A DNA stretch of 7,271 nucleotides. Origin: an uncultured Dietzia sp. (GTDB taxonomy: Bacteria; Actinomycetota; Actinomycetes; Mycobacteriales; Mycobacteriaceae). The first letter of the stretch is position 1; every line of letters starts with the position of its first letter. The notes below the pieces were generated by a model. That model was not told the origin of the DNA, searched no databases, and was given only the letters and a program-made list of their open reading frames with translations. The DNA lies in the NCBI GenBank assembly GCA_946570335.1, contig CAMNYG010000057.1, positions 1 through 7,271 of the forward strand. The letters are read 5' to 3'. The translations under genes were made by a program, and so were the position numbers. Below, piece after piece: positions 1 to 6,580 of this stretch.

Positions 1-448
1 CGGCCTTGGGATTGCCGATGGTCTGGTCGATGGCCATGATCACCTCGGCCCTGTCCGGATAGGAATGCTCGACGGCCGCGGCGGACACCACTCCGTCGGC
101 AACGACGTTGGTGGAGGTCACGACATCCTCATAGGAATCGCGCCGCGGGGCGAACTGCTCGGAGAAGTCGCCCTCGATGAGGCCGACGATCTCGTCGACG
201 TCCTCCGTGAGCGTCTCCTGCCGGATGGTCATGAGCTTGGTCATGACCTCGGTCGCGAAATCGCGGTAGGTGCCGTCGAGCTCGGCCGCGGAGGCGCGGT
301 CGGCACGAACCGACGCCGCACTGGTGCGCTCACTCACCCACAGTCCGGTCGCGACGATCGCCGCCACGAGGCACACGCCGGCGATCACTGCGACCACGGT
401 CAGTCCGGTCCTCCCACCACCGGTGGGGGTCTGGTCAGACTGTGGCAC
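1..448 (-). CDS. Mce-associated membrane protein, N-terminal part (runs off left edge)
   Basis: This open frame has a GTG start at 448-446 and 149 complete codons with no stop before the edge. The product begins VPQSDQTPTGGGRTG (start V read as Met). One hydrophobic segment follows at about residues 16-38, then an Ala/Arg-rich linker and a soluble region containing YRDFATEVMTKLMTIRQETL (61-80) and IEGDFSEQF (91-99). A short N-terminus, one membrane helix and an NTF2-like extracytoplasmic domain are typical of the Mas/Mam proteins encoded after mceF, which are thought to stabilise or assist Mce transporters. The GTG start overlaps the mceF TAG by one base (TAGTG) and has a GGAG seven bases upstream, so translation is probably coupled to mceF. 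The family call rests on context plus sequence character. The C-terminus and any second accessory gene are outside the window. Confidence 0.85.
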   Translation of the reverse strand, partial: MPQSDQTPTGGGRTGLTVVAVIAGVCLVAAIVATGLWVSERTSAASVRADRASAAELDGTYRDFATEVMTKLMTIRQETLTEDVDEIVGLIEGDFSEQFAPRRDSYEDVVTSTNVVADGVVSAAAVEHSYPDRAEVIMAIDQTIGNPKA

Positions 449-1866
449 TAGGTCACTCCATTCGTCAGGATGTCGGCCAGGTCGGCATTCTCGGCGAGCC
501 GGTGATCGGTGCCGAGGTTCAGCTGACGATACGTGTTGCCGTCCGCACCGAAGTACTCGCCCGTCTCGGCGTCGTACACCGCGGCGGACGTCGTGATCTC
601 CGGTTCACCGCTGGTGCCCGACGGCACCACGTTATAGGCGTTCGGGTTGTTGCCGGGCGGGCCGACCTCGCTCGTGTTCGGGGGGTTGGTCCCCTCGGGC
701 ACATAATTGTTGGCGCGACATTCCTCGGGCGAGGCACCGCGGCGGCCGGGGAACTCCATACAGGGCAGGTTGCGGGCACCGCGCACGGTCATGTCCGAAT
801 CCTGAGGGATCTTGCAGTAGATGCCGTTGATCAACGGCGGCACCGACAGGTCCGCCGGGGACCGCCGGTCCTCTGCGGGCAGGAACCCGGTGGTGCACGG
901 CGGGGTCTCGTTGATCTGCAGGTTGAAGTCGACCTTGATCTCGCCGGTGTCCTTGGCGCCGTTGATCGCGGTGATCAGCGACGACACCAACGCCGGGTAG
1001 ATCACGAGCAGCTGCTCGATCGCCGGGTTGTAGACCACGCCCACCTCGCCGACGCTGACCAGGTTGGCCACGAGGACCGGCATGGTGGGTTGCAGCTCGT
1101 TGAGGACCTTCGTGGCCCGGCCCAGGGCGTCGGGGCCGCGCTGGATGAGCGAGGTGAGCTGTGGCTCGTTCTCGCGGAGCTGGTCGGTCACATCGGCGAG
1201 GTTCCGTGTCCAGGCCCGGATCGAGTCCGACGAGCGCAACTGCGAGTCGAGGACCGGCTCAGCGTCCGCGATGAGCTTTCGCGTCACGTCCGTGTTGCGC
1301 TGTGCCTCCTCCAGCAGGAGCTGTGCCGAGTCGAGGAAGCGCTGCAGGTCGCGGGCCGAACCGTTAAACGCGTCGAACGACTCGGAGATGACACGCCGCA
1401 TCTTGGCGTCGTCGATCGAGGCCATGAGCACGGTGGCCTGGTCGAGCACCGGCCCGATGCTCTGTGGCATGTCGACGCGGTTCTCGCCGATCACCGTGCC
1501 GTCGGCCAGCCGGCCTTCCGGCGTGCCCTCGGGGACGAACTCGACGAACTGCTCACCCACCGCCGACACGCTCCGGATCTCGGCGCGCACGTTCTCGGGC
1601 ACGTCGGCCCTCGAATCGAAGTGGAGCTCGGCCACCACCTTGCCGGGCTTGAGGGTCACCGAGTCGACCCGGCCGATGGTGCTTCCGAGGTAGGAGACGT
1701 TGGCGTTCTGGTAGAGGCCACCGGTGTCGGGCATCTCGAGCGCCACGTCGGTGCGCTTCCAGCCCAGCGCACGCGGCACCTGCAGGTAGACGATCGACAT
1801 GACCGCCAGCGCCAGGACGGTGACCACCGCGAAGATCGTCAGCTGGATTCGCACGAGCCGCGTCAT
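448..1866 (-). CDS. mceF: MceF, MCE-family lipid transporter subunit
   Basis: This is a 472-residue MCE protein and the last subunit of the A-F set. It has an N-terminal membrane anchor (about 9-28), an MCE domain (about 38-112, with IGRVDSVTL and SAVGEQFVEF), then a long helical region (about 145-300) expected to form one strand of the transport tube. A cysteine-containing C-terminal domain follows, with the family-typical stretches PPCTTGFLPAEDRRSPADL (322-340), YCKIPQDS (350-357) and RGARNLPC (362-369). Cysteines are at 324, 351, 369 and 383. A Pro/Asn-rich loop (about 390-412) precedes a short conserved-looking end, DGNTYRQLNL. The ATG at 1866 overlaps the mceE stop (ATGA) and has GAGGAGG seven bases upstream. 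MceF is expected to sit in the inner membrane with its bulk in the periplasm. The family and letter call is strong; the substrate is unknown. Confidence 0.95.
   Translation of the reverse strand: MTRLVRIQLTIFAVVTVLALAVMSIVYLQVPRALGWKRTDVALEMPDTGGLYQNANVSYLGSTIGRVDSVTLKPGKVVAELHFDSRADVPENVRAEIRSVSAVGEQFVEFVPEGTPEGRLADGTVIGENRVDMPQSIGPVLDQATVLMASIDDAKMRRVISESFDAFNGSARDLQRFLDSAQLLLEEAQRNTDVTRKLIADAEPVLDSQLRSSDSIRAWTRNLADVTDQLRENEPQLTSLIQRGPDALGRATKVLNELQPTMPVLVANLVSVGEVGVVYNPAIEQLLVIYPALVSSLITAINGAKDTGEIKVDFNLQINETPPCTTGFLPAEDRRSPADLSVPPLINGIYCKIPQDSDMTVRGARNLPCMEFPGRRGASPEECRANNYVPEGTNPPNTSEVGPPGNNPNAYNVVPSGTSGEPEITTSAAVYDAETGEYFGADGNTYRQLNLGTDHRLAENADLADILTNGVT
456..459 (-). promoter_or_regulatory. 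Ribosome binding site of the Mce-associated gene
   Basis: GGAG on the minus strand lies seven bases before the GTG at 448. It sits inside the last codons of mceF. It supports this GTG as the true start and a one-base stop/start overlap with mceF. Confidence 0.6.
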
Positions 1867-3119
1867 CGGGGGGCCTCCTCGTTCTGGGGGTCGGAACCAT
1901 CCGCCTCTGCCGCTCCACCGTCATCCGGGTCCGCCCCGGAGGGGTCGAGCGCGGCGAACGAATCCGTGGCCTGCGGGGCGGTCGGCTCCACATCCAGTGA
2001 GAACGGGTCCGGGCTGACCGCCGATCCCGGGGCCAGGCCCACGTAGCCCTCTAGCCCGGCCATGCGGTTGCCGAACTCCGTGCCCAGCAACAGGGTCTCG
2101 CCCAGGCGTGGCATCGTCGCATCGGCGTGGATGTACAGGTTGGCGTAGTCGCCGCGCAGGAAGTTGTCGATTCCGGCCTGCGGGAACGGGAACGTGATGA
2201 GCGAGCTCATCACCCGGGTGAGGTCGCGGCCGGAGTTGGCCAGAGCCTCGAGTACCGGGGTGAGATCCCGCAGGTTGGCGGCGAGGTTCTCCCCACCACC
2301 GGCGTCGATGATCTGGTTGGCCTTGTTGCCGAAGTCGCCGAGGGAGACCAGCGCCGTGGTGAGTTCCTGCTTCTGGTCGTTGATCAGGGCGACGGCCTCG
2401 GGCATCTGCGCGAGCGCGCGGGCCAGCGTGTCGTTCTGCTCGTCGACCTGTCGGGCGAGCCGATCGAGACCTTCCATCGCGGCGATGATGTCGGCGCGCT
2501 GCTCGTCGAGGCCGCTGACGGTGGTCTCCAGCTGCGTGATGACCTCCTTGGCGTCCACCTGCCGGCCGTCCAGCGCGGTGTTGAGCTCCTGCGCGATGGT
2601 CTCGAACTGCGCGAGCCCACCGTCGGTGAGGACGACGGACAGTGCGGACAGGGTCTGCTCGGTGGTCGGGTAGACGCCGGCACGCTCGATCGGGATCACG
2701 TCACCGCCCTGCAGCGTGCCCTCCGCACCGCCGTCCGGCGGCGGGAACAGCTCGAGATGCTGCGAGCCCAGAAGGCTGGTCTGCCCGATCTTGGCGTGCG
2801 CATTGGCCGGAAGCCGCACGTCCTCGTTGAGCGAGACGGTGACGATCGCGGTGTAGTCCTCGACCCGCATCGACGAGATGGAGCCGACGTTGACGTCGTT
2901 GACCCGCACCGGCGAGTTCCGGGTGATGGTGGTGACGTTGGGCATCTCGATGGTGACCTCGTAGGCACCGTCCCCGTTGCCCTGCGCTCCCGGCAGGGGC
3001 AGCGAGTTGAGCCCGTCCCACGCGCAGCCCGCCCCGGCGAGCAGCACGACGCCGCTCAGTGCGCCGGCACCGAGGATCCGCGATCGCAGACCGCGACCGT
3101 CAGAGTGTCCGCTGGTCAT
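1863..3119 (-). CDS. mceE: MceE, lipoprotein subunit of Mce transporter (LprK/LprN-like)
   Basis: This is a 418-residue MCE protein, counted from the ATG at 3119. It has a signal peptide with arginines near the start and a hydrophobic core ending LLAGAGC, so Cys32 is the likely lipidation site. The MCE domain is at about 53-125 (VRVNDVNVG, TSLLGSQHLEL). A long helical stretch follows (about 150-310), then FLRGDYANLYIHAD (320-333), which contains an RGD. The tail (about 365-418) is acidic, rich in Asp, Glu, Pro and Ala. A lipid anchor is the hallmark of the E subunit in mycobacterial Mce systems (LprK in Mce1, LprN in Mce4), so letter and position agree. GTG at 3122 and ATG at 3119 are adjacent possible starts. 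I prefer the ATG because GGGAGG lies six bases before it but only three before the GTG. The GTG would add a single residue. Confidence 0.94.
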   Translation of the reverse strand: MTSGHSDGRGLRSRILGAGALSGVVLLAGAGCAWDGLNSLPLPGAQGNGDGAYEVTIEMPNVTTITRNSPVRVNDVNVGSISSMRVEDYTAIVTVSLNEDVRLPANAHAKIGQTSLLGSQHLELFPPPDGGAEGTLQGGDVIPIERAGVYPTTEQTLSALSVVLTDGGLAQFETIAQELNTALDGRQVDAKEVITQLETTVSGLDEQRADIIAAMEGLDRLARQVDEQNDTLARALAQMPEAVALINDQKQELTTALVSLGDFGNKANQIIDAGGGENLAANLRDLTPVLEALANSGRDLTRVMSSLITFPFPQAGIDNFLRGDYANLYIHADATMPRLGETLLLGTEFGNRMAGLEGYVGLAPGSAVSPDPFSLDVEPTAPQATDSFAALDPSGADPDDGGAAEADGSDPQNEEAPR

Positions 3120-4384
3120 CACGCGCCTCCCGTCACGAGCAGGGTGTCGGTGAGGTTGTCACCCTTGTTGACGACGTTGACCAGCGGGTCCGGCTGGGCG
3201 GACGGGGGCTGGACACCGGGCGGGGTCTGGGTACCCGGCTTCTGCATGTCCCAGATCTGGTCCGGCTCGGCGGTGGGCGTGATGGGAGGGGCCACCACCC
3301 CGTACGGATAGTTGGAGGTCAGCGAGTTGAACAAGGGTGCCATGTACTGGGCACACAGCTCGGCGTCCGACTCGGACGTGTTGTTGGCGAGACCGGCGAT
3401 GGCGCCGCAGATGAAGTTCGTCGGATTGGCCATCTGGTTCATCGTCAGTACACCGTTGAGGGTGCCCTGATACGGGCGGTAGATGTTGTAGAAGTTCGCC
3501 ATCGCGGTGGGGCCGACGTGGAGAACGCCCTCGAGATCGGCCCGTCGGTCACGGACCACCTCGGTGGCGCGGCCGAGTTTGTCGACGCCCACCGACAGCC
3601 GGTCGCCGTTGTTCTCGAGGAAGCGGTTGATGTCCATCACGGCGAGGTCGAGGTCACGTAGAGCGGCGTCGATGTCGCCGGTCTGGTCGCCGAGCACCTG
3701 CGAGACACTGGCGAGCCGACCGCCGAAGGAGACGATCTGCTCCTCGCTCTGCGACAGCGCGGTGACGAACAGCTGGAGGTTCTTGAGCGTGGTGAAGAGG
3801 TTCTCGCGACCGTCGGACATGATCGACATCGTGTGGGACACCTCGGCGAGCGCGTCCCGGATCTCGTGTCCGTTGCCCTCGAACATCGCGTCCGCCGAAT
3901 CCACGAAATCGCCCATCGGCCCGGTCTCCTCACCCGGCGCCGGACTCAGCGCCGTGGACAGCTTCATGAGCTGCTCCTTGACGCCGTCCCACTCGACGGG
4001 CACCGCGGTCCGCTCGACGGGGATGGTCCCGCCGTCCGGTAGTTCCTCGCCGCCCGTGTAGGCCGGGGTGAGCTGGATGAAACGCTCGGCGACCAGCGAC
4101 TGTGCCACGAGCAGGGCATTGGCGTCCTCGGGCACCGGCACGTCCTGGTCGACCTTCATCGTGACCTTGGACATCCCGTCCTCGGTCGTGATGTCGGTGA
4201 TCCGGCCGACCCGCACGCCGAGCACGCGGACCGTGTCGCCCTCGTAGACGCCCTGGGTGGTCGGGAAGAACGCGGTGATCGTCTTGGTGCGTACCGAGAA
4301 GAACAACACCGCACCGGCGACCAGGACGATCACGGCTATCACGGCTACCACCTTCGCGGCGGTGCCCGACAGGAATCGGTTCAT
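3119..4384 (-). CDS. mceD: MceD, MCE-family lipid transporter subunit
   Basis: This is a 421-residue MCE protein. It has a membrane anchor at about 10-31 (VVAVIAVIVLVAGAVLFF), an MCE domain at about 36-107 (VRVLGVRVGRITDIT, QSLVAERFIQL), and the VPVEWD segment (128-133) that marks the start of the helical part. The helical region runs to about 300. A C-terminal domain carries two cysteines (326 and 344), then a Pro/Gln-rich linker (about 364-399) and a short end, LTDTLLVTGGA. The reading frame stays open upstream to 4576, but those 64 extra codons lie inside mceC and encode an Arg/Pro/Ala-rich shadow peptide. The ATG at 4384 overlaps the mceC stop (ATGA), has AGAGG eight bases upstream and gives a normal anchor right at the N-terminus. 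The 3' end overlaps the mceE start. Confidence 0.94.
   Translation of the reverse strand: MNRFLSGTAAKVVAVIAVIVLVAGAVLFFSVRTKTITAFFPTTQGVYEGDTVRVLGVRVGRITDITTEDGMSKVTMKVDQDVPVPEDANALLVAQSLVAERFIQLTPAYTGGEELPDGGTIPVERTAVPVEWDGVKEQLMKLSTALSPAPGEETGPMGDFVDSADAMFEGNGHEIRDALAEVSHTMSIMSDGRENLFTTLKNLQLFVTALSQSEEQIVSFGGRLASVSQVLGDQTGDIDAALRDLDLAVMDINRFLENNGDRLSVGVDKLGRATEVVRDRRADLEGVLHVGPTAMANFYNIYRPYQGTLNGVLTMNQMANPTNFICGAIAGLANNTSESDAELCAQYMAPLFNSLTSNYPYGVVAPPITPTAEPDQIWDMQKPGTQTPPGVQPPSAQPDPLVNVVNKGDNLTDTLLVTGGA
3126..3131 (-). promoter_or_regulatory. Ribosome binding site of mceE, decides the start
   Basis: GGGAGG on the minus strand is followed by CGC-GTG-ATG. The spacing is three bases to the GTG and six to the ATG, which favours the ATG at 3119. 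The site lies within the last codons of mceD. Confidence 0.7.
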
Positions 4385-5532
4385 CGCGGCAACCTCTTCT
4401 CGCCCCACCCGGGGAACTCGTCCATGGTCGTCAGGCCCGGATACCCCGGCAGTGTGGGTTCGGTGACCAGCCCCGGCTCGGGCTGGACGCGGTCGTCGAT
4501 CAGCGGCATGAGGTCCCGCAGGAGGGACTGCTGGTACTGCCCCTGCGACAGGTTGGACACGTAGGCGTTGAACCACGGCCCGGAGGCGACGGCCTCACTG
4601 AGCGCGGTGGAGAACGGCACGATACGGCGCAGTCCCAGATCGATGTCGTCCTTGTTCCGGATCAGCAGATCCGAGACCTGCTCGAGCTTGTCGAGCGCCG
4701 GACCGATCTGGGCCTCGTTGTCCTGCACCACGCCGGACAGCTGACGGGCCAGCTCGTCGATGTTGACGATCAGCTCGCTCAGCGCACGCCGGCGCAGGTC
4801 GAGCTGCGTGAACAGGGTGTTGCCGTCGACCATGAGCTGGTTGATCTGCTCGCTGCGGCGCCCCAGCACGTCGGTGGTCCCCGCGGCCTTGTCGAGCAGT
4901 TCACGGACCGCCTCGTCGCGTTCGTTGAGCGAACGGGACAGGCGGGTGATGCCGTCAATCGCGCCCTGCACCTCCGGAGCGGAGTCCTCCATGGTCTCGG
5001 ACAGGACGTCCAGGGCCTCCTGCACCGAGTCGGTGTCCATGGCCTCGACGGTGTCGGACAGGTCCCCGAGGGCCGAGGTCAACGAGTACGGCACAGAGGT
5101 CCGCTCGAGCGGGATCGTGCGGTCGGCGAGCTCGCCGCGGCCGTCGGAGTACACACCGAGTGCGCGCCGACCGAGGATCGAGTCCGTCTTGATCTGCGCC
5201 GACGTATCGGAGCCGAGCTCGACGTCCGTGTCGATGTCGAACCGGACCCGGACCTTGTCACCGTCGAGTTCGATCTTGCGGACCGTCCCGACCTGCATCC
5301 CGGCCACCTGCACCTCGTCACCGGTGTTCAGGCCCGCGGCGTCGGCCACGTAGACCGTCGCACCGTGCATGCCGTTGATGTACGGGATGCGGTCATAGTT
5401 CAACGAGACCGCCATCAGTGCCACCACGCCGACCGCTCCCCAGACCCCGATCACCTTGGGGTCACGGTCACGGAACCGGAGCTGCCCCCGGGGCGCCTTG
5501 GGGGGCGCGCCGTCGTCCTTCTTCTTACTCAT
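4381..5532 (-). CDS. mceC: MceC, MCE-family lipid transporter subunit
   Basis: This is a 383-residue MCE protein. A charged cytoplasmic leader (about 1-25, rich in Lys, Arg and Asp) precedes a membrane anchor (about 27-44). The MCE domain is at about 55-128 (VQVAGMQVGTVRKIEL, DSILGRRALGVY). A helical region follows (about 150-310), then a short C-terminus with FNAYVSNLSQGQYQ (321-334) and a Pro/Gly-rich tail (about 350-383). There are no cysteines. Some mycobacterial C subunits have a longer Pro-rich tail, so this one is of the short type. The ATG at 5532 overlaps the mceB stop by eight bases (ATGAGTAA). No Shine-Dalgarno sequence is visible, because the upstream bases are pyrimidine-rich (TTCCTTCCCTG). 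The start therefore rests on the anchor and charged leader and on the lack of another ATG or GTG upstream in frame. Expression probably depends on ribosomes finishing mceB. Confidence 0.93.
   Translation of the reverse strand: MSKKKDDGAPPKAPRGQLRFRDRDPKVIGVWGAVGVVALMAVSLNYDRIPYINGMHGATVYVADAAGLNTGDEVQVAGMQVGTVRKIELDGDKVRVRFDIDTDVELGSDTSAQIKTDSILGRRALGVYSDGRGELADRTIPLERTSVPYSLTSALGDLSDTVEAMDTDSVQEALDVLSETMEDSAPEVQGAIDGITRLSRSLNERDEAVRELLDKAAGTTDVLGRRSEQINQLMVDGNTLFTQLDLRRRALSELIVNIDELARQLSGVVQDNEAQIGPALDKLEQVSDLLIRNKDDIDLGLRRIVPFSTALSEAVASGPWFNAYVSNLSQGQYQQSLLRDLMPLIDDRVQPEPGLVTEPTLPGYPGLTTMDEFPGWGEKRLPR
4393..4397 (-). promoter_or_regulatory. Ribosome binding site of mceD, decides the start
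   Basis: AGAGG (extended GAAGAGG, 4393-4399) on the minus strand lies eight bases before the ATG at 4384. It supports this start over the longer open frame that reaches back to 4576 inside mceC. Confidence 0.65.
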
Positions 5533-6580
5533 CAGGGAAGGAACACCGTCCCGTCGTCTGCTCGAACTGCGGAAGGTACACCGGCTGGCCGGTGGCCGGG
5601 TTGGTGATCGCGACGATCACACCGCAGAGATAGAACTGGAAGAAACTGCCGTACACACCGAGCCTGCCCATCTTCTCGAAATCCGAGGGCAGGCGGTTTA
5701 TCACGTTCTCGACGTACTCCTCGTCGTCGTTGATCAGGGTCGCCACACGATCGATCTGTGCGATGTCCTCGCGCAGCGAGGGCCGAACGTCGGCCAGCAG
5801 GGTGCTCATGTTGGCGCTCGAGTCGTTGAGCCGGCTGACCGACTCGGCGATCGGCTCGGAGTTGGCCGCCAGGCCGGAGACGAGCTGCTGCAGGTCGTCG
5901 ACGATCGAGTCGACGTTCTCCTGGTTGTCGTCCACGGTCGTGAGAACCGCGTTGAGATTGGTGATCACGTCGCCGATCAGCTGGTCACGGTCCGCGAGGG
6001 CCTGTGTCAGCGACGACGTCGAGGCGAGCAGGTCCTGGATCGTGCCGGACTCGCCCTGGAACACCTTGACGATCGACTCGGACAACTGGTTGACCTGAGC
6101 CGGGTCGAGCGCCTTGAACAGCGGGCGGAAGCCGCCGAGCAGGGCGTCGAGATCGAGCGCCGGAGCGGTCTGCGACAGGGGCAGGGTCCCACCGGGCTCC
6201 AGCGGAGCCTGGTCTCCCTCGCCTCGCTTGAGCTCCAGATAACGGTCACCGGTGAGGTTCTCGTACCGCACCACCGCCTCGGTGCTCTGGTGCACTATCT
6301 GGTTCCCGGCCACCGAGAAACGCACGCGGGCGGTGTTCTCCTCGGCGAGTTCGACCTTGCTCACCTGCCCGACCTCGACGCCGGCGATCCGGACCTTGTC
6401 CCCGGACTCGAGCCCGGAGACGTCGGTGAAGTCCGCGTTGTAGCGCTCATAGTCGCCTGAGCGGTACTCGCTGAACACGACCACCAGCCCGGCCAGCACC
6501 AGGACCATCACGGTGGTGAAGATCCCGAGTTTGACCGCGGTGGCCCGGCCCTCGCGCGCTGCCGCGCGCCCGGCACTCAC
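5525..6580 (-). CDS. mceB: MceB, MCE-family lipid transporter subunit
   Basis: This is a 351-residue MCE protein, close to the usual length of B subunits. A basic N-terminus leads into a membrane anchor at about 18-36. The MCE domain is at about 45-118, with the clear signature VRIAGVEVGQVSKVEL (63-78) and ENLTGDRYLEL (107-117). A helical region follows (about 140-300). The C-terminal domain has YGSFFQFYLCG (310-320), typical of the B subunit, and TGRCSFPDE at the very end, giving cysteines 319 and 346. The GTG start at 6580 overlaps the mceA stop as GTGA, with AGGAG five bases upstream. The 3' end overlaps mceC by eight bases. Role: one of six subunits of the ring and tube that carry lipid across the periplasm. 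Confidence 0.95.
   Translation of the reverse strand: MSAGRAAAREGRATAVKLGIFTTVMVLVLAGLVVVFSEYRSGDYERYNADFTDVSGLESGDKVRIAGVEVGQVSKVELAEENTARVRFSVAGNQIVHQSTEAVVRYENLTGDRYLELKRGEGDQAPLEPGGTLPLSQTAPALDLDALLGGFRPLFKALDPAQVNQLSESIVKVFQGESGTIQDLLASTSSLTQALADRDQLIGDVITNLNAVLTTVDDNQENVDSIVDDLQQLVSGLAANSEPIAESVSRLNDSSANMSTLLADVRPSLREDIAQIDRVATLINDDEEYVENVINRLPSDFEKMGRLGVYGSFFQFYLCGVIVAITNPATGQPVYLPQFEQTTGRCSFPDE

Noticed and set aside
65..451. Plus-strand open frame of 128 codons near the left edge
   Set aside because: It is antisense to the Mce-associated gene, whose minus-strand frame has a ribosome site, a membrane helix and operon context. The plus-strand product is His/Gly/Arg-rich without recognisable features.
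442..2046. Long plus-strand open frame (534 codons) opposite mceF and mceE
   Set aside because: The translation is Arg/Val/Gly/Asp/His-rich with no recognisable domain, and it lies fully antisense to two well-supported MCE genes. It is a shadow caused by high GC and codon bias.
2127..3311. Long plus-strand open frame (394 codons) opposite mceE and the end of mceD
   Set aside because: It is antisense to conserved MCE coding sequence, has low-complexity Val/Gly/Arg/Asp composition, and crosses the mceD/mceE junction. No family features are visible.
4385..4576. N-terminal extension of mceD by 64 codons
   Set aside because: The extension lies inside mceC, is Arg/Pro/Ala-rich with no signal, and would push the membrane anchor inward. 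The ATG at 4384 has a ribosome site and an ATGA overlap.
5456..6460. Long plus-strand open frame (334 codons) opposite mceB and the start of mceC
   Set aside because: Same kind of antisense shadow. The minus-strand mceB carries clear anchor, MCE and C-terminal motifs.
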